DNA of 64,000 bases from a marine gamma proteobacterium HTCC2148 (GTDB lineage Bacteria; Pseudomonadota; Gammaproteobacteria; Pseudomonadales; Halieaceae): positions 95,556 through 159,555 of the forward strand of contig DS999231.1 of NCBI GenBank assembly GCA_000156295.1, in the 5' to 3' direction. The notes under the pieces are model-generated. The model was not told the DNA's origin. It searched no databases and was given only the letters and a program-made list of their open reading frames with translations. Position numbers and translations under genes: made by a program. Position 1 is the stretch's first letter; each line of letters starts with the position of its first letter. Of the stretch, positions 19,185 to 28,570 are shown piece after piece.

Positions 19185-21742
19185 AACATCGCCAGCGAGC
19201 CGATACGAGAACATTTGTATATGAACAAGCGCTGCTGCTTGCAATCGCGATTGTGATTGCAAGCAGCAGCTGGAGTATGCCCGTGATGGTAGAACCTGGT
19301 GTTTCCATAGCACTCGCTGAACAGCGGGCTAAGGTTCTTACGAACATCCGCTACCAGCTTGACCTCAGCATAGAAGGCGATAACAAGGCACCAATACTGG
19401 GTAGGGTCGTAATTCATTTTGACCTTGCAGATAACCAGCAACCCTTGCAGCTTGATTTTCAGCAAACACCAGAGCACGTTCAGTCTGTCAGCAACGCACT
19501 CGGAGCAATTGACTACGAGTTAAGCAATGAACACCTGATCATTATGCCCGGCGCACTGAAGCAGGGTACTAACCGACTGGAGATAGACTTTATAGCCGGT
19601 GAGAACTCCCTCAATCGGAACCCTGAATACCTCTACACCCTATTCGTTCCGGACCGTGCCCGCACCGCCTTTCCATTATTTGATCAGCCGGACCTTAAAG
19701 CTCACTACCAGTTATCACTGAGAGTGCCGGCGGACTGGGAGGCGATATCCAATGCTCCGCTTAAGGAGAGGAAGGAAGACGATCAGGGAGTTGTTTACCA
19801 TTTCGAAAATAGCGAGCTTACCAGCTCTTATCTCTTTTCATTCGTCGCCGGAAAGTTTCAGCGAGTGTCCAGAAACATCGATGGTCGCAAGATCAGCCTG
19901 CTGCATCGGGAAACTGACGATGCCAAGGTCGCGCGCAACCTGGACGCCATTTTTACGCTGCATCACGACGCAATTCATTGGATGGAGAACTACACCGGTA
20001 TTCCCTACCCGTTCGCGAAATTCGATTTTGCCTTGATCCCCAGTTTCCAATATGGCGGCATGGAGCACCCGGGCGCCATACAATATCGAGCCTCGTCGCT
20101 ATTGCTGGAAGAGTCCCCTACTCAGTCTCAGCTCTTGGATCGAGCAGGACTGATCGCCCATGAGACGGCCCACATGTGGTTTGGCAATCTGGTGACTATG
20201 CAATGGTTTAACGATGTATGGACCAAAGAAGTATTCGCCAATTTTATGGCGGCGAAAATTGTTAACCCGGCCTTCCCGACAATCAACCACGAGCTGAATT
20301 TCTTGATACGACACTACCCGGGCGCCTACACAGTGGAACGCAGCGCTGGCAGCAATCCGATACGCCAGGACCTGGCCAACCTGAACCAGGCAGGGCAAAT
20401 GTACGGGCCTATCATCTACAAGAAAGCGCCGATCATGATGCGGCAGCTGGAACTGCTGCTTGGCGAAGTGAGCTTGCGCGCAGGATTACAGAAGTACCTG
20501 AAGCGCTTTGCCTTTGCCAACGCCACGTGGCCCGAGCTCATTACTATTCTGGACACGCTATCGGAAAAAGACCTGCATGCCTGGAGTGACGTTTGGGTAA
20601 ATACGCCAGGCCGGCCTCATTTCCAACTGGCAACGAGCAATCAAAATGGCACAGTGCTGAGCCAAAAAGACCCCGCCGGGTTGGATCGCACCTGGCCCCA
20701 GCAGTTTTCTGTCGTATCAGCGACCGTAACAGAGCGGGTAACGAGCGGGACCAATCCGTCTGTACTCCCCACTCCCTGGCTGCAACTAAACTCCGATGGC
20801 TTTGGCTATGGATTATTCCCTGTGGACAAACAGCGATGGAGTGATCAAAACCCAAGCGATGAACTGGCCAGAGGCGCACTGCTGATCGATACCTGGGAAA
20901 ATTTTCTCAATGGAAATTTTAATGGTGCGGGTTCTTACTTCGAAATGCTGCTAGCCCAAGCTGTGGCAGAAAAAAACTCACTCATACTGGAGCAGGCTTT
21001 AGCGCAAATGTACCGGGTATACACCAGTTTTCTTAGCATCGATGAACAAGCCGTGCTCCAAATTTCGCTTGAAAAATCACTGCTCAATCAACTTGAGTCA
21101 ACCCGCGACGCGGGACAGTCCAGACTCTTTTTTAACGCTTTTTGCAATATAGCCCGCACTTCACCGGGGCTCGCCTATCTGAATGCTCTATGGACAGGTA
21201 GCAAGCAACTGGAAACACTGCCGCTCTCTGAAACGGACCTGGTTCATCTGGCTGAAATACTTGCCTTACGCCAGCCAGAGAATGCCGCCAGAATTCTGGC
21301 CACACAACGCAAGCAAATCAAAAACCCGGATTTACTCCGGCGCTTTGACTTCGTGACCCCGGCATTATCACCAGAGGCCAATGTTCGCGATCGTTTCTTT
21401 CACAGCCTGAAGGAGCCGCAAAATAGAACAACAGAGAAATGGGTCCTGGATGCACTAAATTACTTGCATCACCCTAGTCGGCTCGACGAGTCTGAAAAAT
21501 ACATTCTGCCAAGCCTGGAATTACTGGAAGAGATTCAGGTTACCGGAGATATATTCTTTCCCAGTGGCTGGCTCAACAACACTCTGTTGGACTACCGATC
21601 GCCAACAGCCGTAAAAACCGTGTATGACTTTTTGGCTCAGAGGCCCGACTACAACCCCCAGCTGCGCATGAAGATATTACAGGCAATCGACATGGCTGAT
21701 CGAGCAAGCCATTATCAAATCGGCAATCAGCACACAGACTAA
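19181..21742 (+). CDS. M1-family zinc aminopeptidase (aminopeptidase N-like)
   Basis: 853 residues from a TTG whose last two bases are shared with the SDR stop (TTGA overlap). It has an N-terminal hydrophobic export signal (about 15-32), the exopeptidase motif GGMEHPGAI (292-300), and zinc site HETAH (327-331) with Glu350. The remaining 350 residues are a helical C-terminal domain. Such enzymes trim N-terminal residues from peptides, here probably in the periplasm. A 16-bp perfect inverted repeat lies in the signal-peptide codons. A later ATG (residue 33) would remove the signal. Confidence 0.88.
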   Translation: MKHRQRADTRTFVYEQALLLAIAIVIASSSWSMPVMVEPGVSIALAEQRAKVLTNIRYQLDLSIEGDNKAPILGRVVIHFDLADNQQPLQLDFQQTPEHVQSVSNALGAIDYELSNEHLIIMPGALKQGTNRLEIDFIAGENSLNRNPEYLYTLFVPDRARTAFPLFDQPDLKAHYQLSLRVPADWEAISNAPLKERKEDDQGVVYHFENSELTSSYLFSFVAGKFQRVSRNIDGRKISLLHRETDDAKVARNLDAIFTLHHDAIHWMENYTGIPYPFAKFDFALIPSFQYGGMEHPGAIQYRASSLLLEESPTQSQLLDRAGLIAHETAHMWFGNLVTMQWFNDVWTKEVFANFMAAKIVNPAFPTINHELNFLIRHYPGAYTVERSAGSNPIRQDLANLNQAGQMYGPIIYKKAPIMMRQLELLLGEVSLRAGLQKYLKRFAFANATWPELITILDTLSEKDLHAWSDVWVNTPGRPHFQLATSNQNGTVLSQKDPAGLDRTWPQQFSVVSATVTERVTSGTNPSVLPTPWLQLNSDGFGYGLFPVDKQRWSDQNPSDELARGALLIDTWENFLNGNFNGAGSYFEMLLAQAVAEKNSLILEQALAQMYRVYTSFLSIDEQAVLQISLEKSLLNQLESTRDAGQSRLFFNAFCNIARTSPGLAYLNALWTGSKQLETLPLSETDLVHLAEILALRQPENAARILATQRKQIKNPDLLRRFDFVTPALSPEANVRDRFFHSLKEPQNRTTEKWVLDALNYLHHPSRLDESEKYILPSLELLEEIQVTGDIFFPSGWLNNTLLDYRSPTAVKTVYDFLAQRPDYNPQLRMKILQAIDMADRASHYQIGNQHTD
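19231..19270. repeat. Perfect 16-bp inverted repeat in the aminopeptidase signal-peptide codons
   Basis: GCTGCTGCTTGCAATC (19231-19246) and its exact complement GATTGCAAGCAGCAGC (19255-19270) surround an 8-base loop. The hairpin begins 50 bases after the TTG start. No T run follows. Confidence 0.9.
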
Positions 21743-21755
21743 TCGCCGGAAAGGA

Positions 21756-22196
21756 TCAGCCAGAGACCAGGATTTTCTCCAGAGCGCTGCGAATATTCAA
21801 TGGAATTGGCACTGACTTGTCTTTGGCTCGCTCCACGAAGACGTGCACAAAGTGGCCGTTTGCTGCAGCGGTCGAAGCGCCTTTGCGAAAAATAGCGATA
21901 CCGTACTGCACCGAGCTGGTCCCCAATCTGTCTACCCTCACACCGGCTTCCAATTCATCCGGGTGGGCTAAGGGCGCATGATACGCACAGCCTGAATTGA
22001 CTACATAGCCCACCACTGAGCCGTCGTTTATATCCAGACCACCCTGCTCAATCAGGTAACGGTTTGCTGCAGTATCGAAGTAAGAGTAATACACAACATT
22101 GTTAATGTGGCCATAGATATCGTTATCTTCCCAACGCGTTGAGATGGGATAAAAAATCGGATAGTCATCGCGGGTGGGTGCTAATTCTTTGCTCAT
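21756..22196 (-). CDS. Acyl-CoA thioesterase, 4HBT hot-dog family
   Basis: 146 residues. The motif RWEDNDIYGHINNVVYYSYF contains the catalytic-type Asp and the Gly-His-Ile-Asn signature of 4-hydroxybenzoyl-CoA-type thioesterases, with later SGCAYHAPLAHPDELEAGVRV. It hydrolyses acyl-CoA thioesters in the cytosol; chain preference is unknown. It overlaps the alcohol dehydrogenase gene by 4 bases, so the two are translated together. Confidence 0.88.
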   Translation of the reverse strand: MSKELAPTRDDYPIFYPISTRWEDNDIYGHINNVVYYSYFDTAANRYLIEQGGLDINDGSVVGYVVNSGCAYHAPLAHPDELEAGVRVDRLGTSSVQYGIAIFRKGASTAAANGHFVHVFVERAKDKSVPIPLNIRSALEKILVSG

Positions 22197-23359
22197 GCAT
22201 ACTCTCCGTAGGCAGCCTGGTAAATGCCCAGTGCGTCCTCGTAGCTCACTTCCCTGGGGTTATTGACCAGCAGTCGCTGCTGCTCCATCGCGTCTTTCGC
22301 CAGCATTTCCAGGTCAGCGGCAGAAACGCCGGCAGCTGCCAGTGTTGCGGGCAATTCCAGATCATCGATCAATTGCCGCATCGCAGCGATCAACGCGGAT
22401 GCACGGGCTTCCTCGCCATCTACCTGCAGCCCGGGCACAACAAGCTCCGCCAGTTCAGCATAAGCACCGGCCGCTACAGACATGTTGAAATCCATTACCG
22501 CCGGCAAGACCAGGGAATTACTGAGCCCATGGGGAATATGGTAGTGGCCACCCAACGGATAAGCCAGCGCATGAACGGCAGCCACCGGGGCATTGGCAAA
22601 AGCTTGCCCGGCCATACAAGCCCCTAACAGCATGCCCTCGCGCGCCACAGCATTACTGCCATCACGCACCGCAGTGCGGATATTTGTCGCCAACAGAGTC
22701 AATGCCTGCCGAGCCAGATTGTCTGATATTGGGTTTTTCCGGTGCCGCGAGGTGTAGGCCTCAATGGCATGTACCATGGCATCCACCCCCGTCATCGCGG
22801 TAATAATGGCTGGCAGGCCCAGCGTCAACTGTGCATCCAACACGGCCACATCAGGTAATAACACGGACGAGGAAACACCTGCTTTGGTGGTTTCTCCGGT
22901 TGTAATAACCGCTACTGGCGTTACTTCAGAGCCCGTTCCAGCAGTCGTCGGCACTAATATTAAAGGCAGGCGCTCTCCTTTCACCTGATCAACGCCATAC
23001 AGAGCTGACAAAGGCTGGTCTGACCCTATCAGGACCGCCGCGACCTTGGCCACGTCCATAGAGCTGCCACCACCAACGGCGATCACTCCATCTACGCCTT
23101 GCATGCGCCCAAGCTCCGCCGCAGCAAGCACGGTCGCCTCGGGAGGATCTTCACGTACCTGATCAAAAACTACCGGGTTCAATCCTTTGGCCGCCAATGC
23201 CTCGACCACAGGTTGCACCAGGCCTATGCTCATAAGCCCGGGGTCAGTGATGAGTAATGGTTTTTCTACCCGCAGCCGAGAAAGTTGCCCGGCTACTTCC
23301 AGAGCACTACCAAAGCCATTGATGATCTTGCCGACGGTGTTGAATTCAAATCCCTGCAT
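22193..23359 (-). CDS. Iron-containing alcohol dehydrogenase
   Basis: 388 residues of the group III (Fe-ADH) family. NAD-binding GGGSSMDVAKV, metal-binding residues in TGVDAMVHAIEAYTS (Asp, His) and HALAYPLGGHYHIPHG (two His) are intact. Such enzymes oxidise alcohols or hydroxy acids with NAD(P). Coupling with an acyl-CoA thioesterase and proximity to an acyl-CoA dehydrogenase suggest a small catabolic unit for alcohols or fatty acids. This is inference. Confidence 0.9.
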   Translation of the reverse strand: MQGFEFNTVGKIINGFGSALEVAGQLSRLRVEKPLLITDPGLMSIGLVQPVVEALAAKGLNPVVFDQVREDPPEATVLAAAELGRMQGVDGVIAVGGGSSMDVAKVAAVLIGSDQPLSALYGVDQVKGERLPLILVPTTAGTGSEVTPVAVITTGETTKAGVSSSVLLPDVAVLDAQLTLGLPAIITAMTGVDAMVHAIEAYTSRHRKNPISDNLARQALTLLATNIRTAVRDGSNAVAREGMLLGACMAGQAFANAPVAAVHALAYPLGGHYHIPHGLSNSLVLPAVMDFNMSVAAGAYAELAELVVPGLQVDGEEARASALIAAMRQLIDDLELPATLAAAGVSAADLEMLAKDAMEQQRLLVNNPREVSYEDALGIYQAAYGEYA

Positions 23360-23502
23360 TTTTCCTCTGCACCCTGAAAGAATGTCACGCTGACGCTAAT
23401 CCATGGTCAACGACCATGCAAGCATCTGTGGCCCTGCCTACACCTGTCAGTTGATCAAGAAAAAGCTTGGTTAATCCACTTTCCCTGAGGCTGGCACGCC
23501 CC

Positions 23503-24732
23503 CTAAGACGTCGCCTCCGCCATGTATGGCTTCAGCTCGTTGCGACCCACCACCATGCGATGAACTTCATCAGGGCCATCCGCCAGGCGCAAGGTTCGCT
23601 GAGCCATGTACATTCCGGCCAACGGCGTATCCTGAGAAACACCCAGAGCACCAAACATCTGAATCGCCTGATCGACGATGCGGATTGAAACGTTGGGGAC
23701 TGCGGTCTTGATCATGGAAATCCAAATCCGCGCTTCCTTGGGGTCTACATTATCCATCATCCACGCGGTTTTTAGCGTTAGTAATCGGGCCTGTTCGATA
23801 TCCATACGCGCATTGGCAATGATGTCGATGTTACCACCCAGGCGGGCGAGGTGTTTTCCAAAGGCCTGGCGCGATACAGAGCGCTGGCAGAGCAATTCAA
23901 GCGCCTTTTCCGCAGCGCCAATGGCGCGCATGCAGTGATGAATGCGCCCTGGGCCTAGTCGTCCTTGCGAAATTTCAAAGCCACGACCGGGGCCCAGAAT
24001 AATATTATCCTTGGGCACCCGAACATTATCGAATTTCTGATGCATGTGACCGTGAGGAGCATCATCAATGGCAAACACATTCATAGGGCGAACATTAGTA
24101 AATCCAGGCGCATCAGTAGGAACCAGAATTTGCGACTGCTGCACGTGCTTGGGTGCATCGGGGTCGGTCTTGACCATCACGATCATAATTTTGCAGCGAG
24201 GATCGCCAGCACCAGACACATAGTGCTTCTCACCATTAATCACCCATTCGTCACCATCGAGCACCGCCTCGGTACAAATATTGGTGGCATCAGACGAGGC
24301 TACCCCCGGCTCTGTCATGGCATAGGCAGATCGAATTTCACCATTCATCAATGGCTCCAGCCACTGCTTTTTTTGCGCCTCGGTACCGTACTTGTGCAGC
24401 ACTTCCATGTTTCCGGTATCAGGCGCTGAGCAGTTAAAGGCTTCCGCGGCCAAATGTGATTTACCCATTTCCTCTGCGAGGTAAGCGTACTCAATAGTAT
24501 TGAGCCCTGAGCCGCTTTCGCCATCGGTAAGAAAGAAATTCCAAAGGCCACGGGCCCGTGACTTTTCCTTGATGCCCGTCATGATCTCGGTCTGCCGCTC
24601 GGTAAAGCTCCAGCGATCACCCACATCAATCTCTTGAAAAAATTCCTGCTCTATTGGCAGTACTTCGTTGTCGATGAAGTCTTTGACTTCCGCCAGCAGC
24701 GGCGCCACACGATCACTGATTCCCAGATCCAT
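23503..24732 (-). CDS. Acyl-CoA dehydrogenase
   Basis: 409 residues from ATG at 24732, preceded by AAGG. Longer upstream reading is outside the family alignment. It shows the flavin-binding YAMTEPGVASSDATNI, HYVSGAGDP, a central helical domain with GPGRIHHCMRAIGAAEKALELLCQR, and C-terminal FGALGVSQDTPLAGMY. FAD-dependent alpha,beta-dehydrogenation of an acyl-CoA is expected. The family of this length includes the long ACAD10/11-like bacterial dehydrogenases. The gene stands alone, 143 bases past the Fe-ADH start. Confidence 0.9.
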   Translation of the reverse strand: MDLGISDRVAPLLAEVKDFIDNEVLPIEQEFFQEIDVGDRWSFTERQTEIMTGIKEKSRARGLWNFFLTDGESGSGLNTIEYAYLAEEMGKSHLAAEAFNCSAPDTGNMEVLHKYGTEAQKKQWLEPLMNGEIRSAYAMTEPGVASSDATNICTEAVLDGDEWVINGEKHYVSGAGDPRCKIMIVMVKTDPDAPKHVQQSQILVPTDAPGFTNVRPMNVFAIDDAPHGHMHQKFDNVRVPKDNIILGPGRGFEISQGRLGPGRIHHCMRAIGAAEKALELLCQRSVSRQAFGKHLARLGGNIDIIANARMDIEQARLLTLKTAWMMDNVDPKEARIWISMIKTAVPNVSIRIVDQAIQMFGALGVSQDTPLAGMYMAQRTLRLADGPDEVHRMVVGRNELKPYMAEATS

Positions 24733-24836
24733 AGTTCTACCTTTATACGTTTTGAAAGGAAGTGGAGTGTAGCAGCTGCCAAAGCTGATAGATGTCACAC
24801 AGGCGAAAAATTTCCATGGTTGGCTGCACTCCATAA

Positions 24837-24865
24837 CAACAAAAGCCGGGCAATGCCCGGCCTTT
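24837..24865 (-). terminator. Intrinsic terminator of the TonB receptor gene
   Basis: GCCGGGC (24845-24851) and GCCCGGC (24855-24861) form a 7-bp GC stem with a 3-base loop, followed on the minus strand by TTTTGTTG. It is 19 bases past the receptor stop codon. Confidence 0.88.
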
Positions 24866-24883
24866 GCTGCGCGGTAGAGAGAC

Positions 24884-27127
24884 CTAGAAGTTCAAGCGAG
24901 CATCAAATCCATAAGTAGCAGGAGCACCAAAGTAAGATGCCGTCCAGAAACCAAAGGGAATGGTGTGCTGGCGGTATTCTTCATCGGTAATGTTTTTACC
25001 CCATAGACCAAACTGCATGCTCATATCAGAACCAACTTTAACTTCGCTCAGAATCAGGCTGGCGTTGATCGTTTCATAATCGTCGATCTGGCTAGTGGCA
25101 TTCTGCGTGGGTTCAATATAGGGAACGTACTTATCGTTATAATTCCAGTCGAGGTGGAAATTGAGGCTGCCCCAGTTGCAATTACAAACAGCCCAATCCA
25201 GGGCGACGTTGGCAGTATTTTCGGGCGCAAACGGCAAATCCTTGAAGTTCTTTAGATCAACGCCATTCTCTATAAACTCATTATATTCGCCATCCAGGTA
25301 GCCGTAATTAACCGAAAAACGCAGGGCGTCTACAACCTGCCAGATGAACTCGACCTCGACTCCCTGAAAAGTCGCCTCACCAGCATTTTCAACATTAGAG
25401 GCGGCGCCACCGGAGCCCTCAAGGAACACCGAGACCTGCATATCTTCTATATCGTTCTGGAAGGCTGCAATATTCAGTTGAATACGATCATCGGCCAACC
25501 GTGACTTCATACCAAGTTCATAGGACATGACGGTCTCTTCGTCGTAGCCCTGATGGAAAGCGTCACCTGTAGGCGCCTCGCCATTAAATCCACCAGACTT
25601 CCAACCTTGGGCAAAGCGCGCGTAGAAGTTGATATCGTCATTCAAATCCCATGCGGCCGTAAACGTCCCGGAAGTGTTGTCCCAGGTATCTGAATCTTTC
25701 TCAGAAAACGCACCGACGCCACCGGAAGAACTATTGGGATGGTCAATGTACTGGGAACGCTCTTCTTCTGTGTAGCGCATTCCGAACGTTAGAGTCAGCT
25801 GTTGGACAGAAGCAGGTGACCAGTCGGCCTGACCGTAGAAGGCCAGTGAATCGTTATCAAGGCCATAGGTGTTATTGTCCGTAGGGGACCCGAACAAGCC
25901 AAAGAAAGTAATCGGATTAACAACATCCGATTCCTCATCAAAATAGTAAACACCCATCACATAATTGATCGTGTCAGTTGTGCCCAACAACTGCAGTTCC
26001 TGACTGGTTTGCTCGTAGGTAATATCACGAGCCGAGTGGAACAAATCCATATTGGTACCGTCGATATCGATAAAGTCGCCGTAATCGAGCTCACGATATG
26101 AGGTGATTGACTTCAGGGCCACATCTCCCATGACGCCCCACGTGCCTGCATCCCAGTCGAGGGTCAGTGCATGACCGTCAGTCTCAGACACTTCATATTG
26201 CGCATAGTCATTGCTGATACTGGAGGCGTTTTTATCCTCAGACACCTGATAGAGGCTCATCAGGTCACCCAGAAAGCCGAGATCCTGAACGTCAAAAAGA
26301 AATTGATTTACATCAGTCAACTGGGCCTTGGAAGGCTCCTGGTCACGCTCACTAGAGTCATAGGAATAGCGTGCTCGGAAACTGTCAGTAACATCCCACA
26401 AGGCGTCTATTCGCCAAACCTCACTATCAAGATTATTGAATTCATCGCTTGATTTAGGGGTTACAAAAGGATTTAGACCGCCCGTGGGATCGCTATCAAC
26501 ATTGTCGTAAAATCCGTCCCGCTCGGCTTTGGCGTAAGCCAGGGACGCCCGGAAGCCTCCCATGGCGCCTGTATCCAGACGCAGCTTGGCTTGCTGGTAA
26601 CCCTCGTTACCCACGGATAAGTCTACCCGGCCACCAAAATCCTCTGCTGGCAAGCGTGTGATCAAATTAATGGCTCCACCAACCGTATTTTTACCATAAA
26701 GCGTGCCCTGAGGGCCGCGTAACACCTCAACACGTTCAAGCTCAGCAATTTCAAATATTCCACCCAGATTCTTGCCCAGGAACACGCCATCCAGATACAT
26801 ACCAACGGTGGGTTCCCAAGTAACCGCAGGATTAATCGTAACCGCACCGCGGATCGAAATTGTCGCCCCGCTGGTACCGCCGGGTGATTCCACAATTTGC
26901 AAGTTAGGAACGAAAGAGGCCAGGTCCTTAATATTGGCGATGCCTTGGGCGTCAATCGCCGCCGTATCGAAGGCGGTCACTGAAATTGGTGTATCTTGCA
27001 GTGATTGCTCGCGTTTCTGGGCGGTAACGATCACCTCTTCAAGCTGCGCCATAACGTTACTGGCAGCTAGCCCCGAAGCGAGCAGCACGGCTGCGGGTAA
27101 CAACTTGCGGTTGCGATATGTAAACAT
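24884..27127 (-). CDS. TonB-dependent outer-membrane receptor
   Basis: 747 residues. Signal peptide 1-27 (cleavage after VMA), TonB box EEVIVTAQ, plug domain with LERVEVLRGPQGTLYGKNTVGGAIN, then a 22-strand-type beta barrel ending with aromatic Phe. GGAG precedes the ATG by 8 bases. This Caulobacter/marine-type receptor class imports diverse ligands. No neighbour identifies the substrate and no Fur site was seen, so iron is not specially favoured. Confidence 0.93.
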   Translation of the reverse strand: MFTYRNRKLLPAAVLLASGLAASNVMAQLEEVIVTAQKREQSLQDTPISVTAFDTAAIDAQGIANIKDLASFVPNLQIVESPGGTSGATISIRGAVTINPAVTWEPTVGMYLDGVFLGKNLGGIFEIAELERVEVLRGPQGTLYGKNTVGGAINLITRLPAEDFGGRVDLSVGNEGYQQAKLRLDTGAMGGFRASLAYAKAERDGFYDNVDSDPTGGLNPFVTPKSSDEFNNLDSEVWRIDALWDVTDSFRARYSYDSSERDQEPSKAQLTDVNQFLFDVQDLGFLGDLMSLYQVSEDKNASSISNDYAQYEVSETDGHALTLDWDAGTWGVMGDVALKSITSYRELDYGDFIDIDGTNMDLFHSARDITYEQTSQELQLLGTTDTINYVMGVYYFDEESDVVNPITFFGLFGSPTDNNTYGLDNDSLAFYGQADWSPASVQQLTLTFGMRYTEEERSQYIDHPNSSSGGVGAFSEKDSDTWDNTSGTFTAAWDLNDDINFYARFAQGWKSGGFNGEAPTGDAFHQGYDEETVMSYELGMKSRLADDRIQLNIAAFQNDIEDMQVSVFLEGSGGAASNVENAGEATFQGVEVEFIWQVVDALRFSVNYGYLDGEYNEFIENGVDLKNFKDLPFAPENTANVALDWAVCNCNWGSLNFHLDWNYNDKYVPYIEPTQNATSQIDDYETINASLILSEVKVGSDMSMQFGLWGKNITDEEYRQHTIPFGFWTASYFGAPATYGFDARLNF

Positions 27128-27227
27128 GTGTGAACTCCAAGATTTTTATATCAATAATGTGTCCGGACTCTTCCCTGCGTCCCAATATACGAAATTCCCC
27201 TGCCTATTGTGTGTGAATTATTAACAG

Positions 27228-27312
27228 AGAGGCTCGCTTAGCTTTTATTATTCTCAATAAAAACAGCTAGTTACAAATACCAAAGACGCCACCGCCTGCT
27301 AAGAGAGCCTCT
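27228..27312. repeat. Imperfect 15-bp inverted repeat flanking 55 bases
   Basis: AGAGGCTCGCTTAGC (27228-27242) and GCTAAGAGAGCCTCT (27298-27312) match at 14 of 15 positions when inverted. They surround an AT-rich 55-base core immediately before the TonB-receptor relic. They could be ends of a small non-autonomous element or a structural remnant. No transposase is seen. Confidence 0.6.
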
Positions 27313-27323
27313 GGTCAGCCTAT

Positions 27324-27614
27324 TTGAACCGACTCATGTTATGCATCACGAGGTGCGACAACATGCCGCAGGACAAGGTGAGTGATAACAATCGTGAGCT
27401 GGAGACTGCCGGCTATGGCTTGTTGAATTTAAGTGCCACCTGGAAGGCAATACAGCGGCTGCAACTCGCTGCAGGCGCAGATAATGTGCTAAACAACGAA
27501 TTCCGCGATCATATGACGGGTTACAATCGGGTTCAAAACCCTGATATTGCACTGCGAGACAGATTACCCGGAACCGGCACTAACGTTTTCGCGCGGTTAA
27601 GCTATACCTTTTGA
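27324..27614 (+). pseudogene. C-terminal remnant of a TonB-dependent receptor
   Basis: The last 80 or so codons read GYGLLNLSATW, LAAGADNVLNNEF, GYNRV and RLPGTGTNVFARLSYTF. This is the characteristic last strands and terminal Phe of a TonB receptor barrel, of the kind annotated as copper or siderophore receptors. No plug or remaining barrel lies upstream; the frame closes at a stop within the inverted repeat. The orientation is opposite to the intact receptor, which has a different C-terminus, so this is not a duplicate of it. It overlaps the 3' end of the CDF gene by 13 bases. Confidence 0.75.
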
Positions 27615-28549
27615 TCGGAAGTTGTAAAATCCTGCCGCGATTCAACACCAATCACGGACAGCGGATCAGGGTGAATAATTACTTCGGCTCCGGGGTAAGC
27701 TCGCACAACCTCGCCTTCAACTTCGTCAGCGATTCGATGAGCTTCCAGTAGACTAAGATCGTCGTCCAGCTCAATATGCATTTGTACAAAAACTGCCGTA
27801 CCTGAGCGCCGCGTGCGCAAATCGTGAACCCCCCTTACCTCCCGATGAGCGAGCACCGTGCGCTCAATCGCCTCACGATCTTCGTCTGGTAATTCCCGGT
27901 CCATCAGATGATCAAAGGCTTGGCTAATAATCTCCCAGGCGCTGTAGAGAATATAAAACGCGATAGCCATGGCAAACAGGGCATCGAATCCTGGCCAGCC
28001 CCAATACGACAGCCCCAGCGCCAGTAAAACACTGGCATTGACCAACAAGTCCGTGCGGTAGTGCAGAGCATCAGCCCGAATGGCCGTGGAATCCGTTCGT
28101 AAGATGACATGGCGCTGGAAAGTGAGCAGCAACAGAGTCATGGCAATGGAAAATACCATCACCCACATTCCCACCTTGAAAGACTCCATAGGCACCGGAG
28201 CCAACATCCGCTGCGCCGATTCATGCATCAAAAATAGCGAGGAACCGGTAATGAGTGCCGCCTGTCCCAGACCCGCCAAAGCTTCTGCTTTACCATGCCC
28301 GAAGCGGTGCTCATGGTCTGCCGGAGACAGGGCGTGGCGCACTGCAATAAGATTAACCAGCGAGGCCAACGCATCAAGACCCGAATCGACCAAGGTGGCC
28401 AACAAGCTCACAGATCCAGATTGTTGCCAGGCGATCAGCTTGGCTACGATCAACACCAGGGCCACCGAAACCGAAGCATAAGTCGCCAAACGCATCAAAC
28501 GCGCCGACTCTTGCGGCCCAGCTCGCTGGGCGACTTGTGACTGGCTCAT
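27602..28549 (-). CDS. Cation diffusion facilitator, FieF/CzcD-like
   Basis: 315 residues. Membrane helices carry the metal site in LVDSGLDALASL (Asp x3 Asp) and ADALHYRTDLLVN (His x3 Asp). The loop DHEHRFGHGKAEAL is typical of FieF. The cytoplasmic C-terminal ferredoxin-like domain contains VHDLRTRRSGTAVFVQMHIELD. It exports divalent cations (Zn, Fe, Mn or Cd) in exchange for protons. It lies 21 bases after the thioesterase gene. Confidence 0.92.
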   Translation of the reverse strand: MSQSQVAQRAGPQESARLMRLATYASVSVALVLIVAKLIAWQQSGSVSLLATLVDSGLDALASLVNLIAVRHALSPADHEHRFGHGKAEALAGLGQAALITGSSLFLMHESAQRMLAPVPMESFKVGMWVMVFSIAMTLLLLTFQRHVILRTDSTAIRADALHYRTDLLVNASVLLALGLSYWGWPGFDALFAMAIAFYILYSAWEIISQAFDHLMDRELPDEDREAIERTVLAHREVRGVHDLRTRRSGTAVFVQMHIELDDDLSLLEAHRIADEVEGEVVRAYPGAEVIIHPDPLSVIGVESRQDFTTSDQKV

Positions 28550-28570
28550 AGCTTAGTGCGCTGCACCTGA

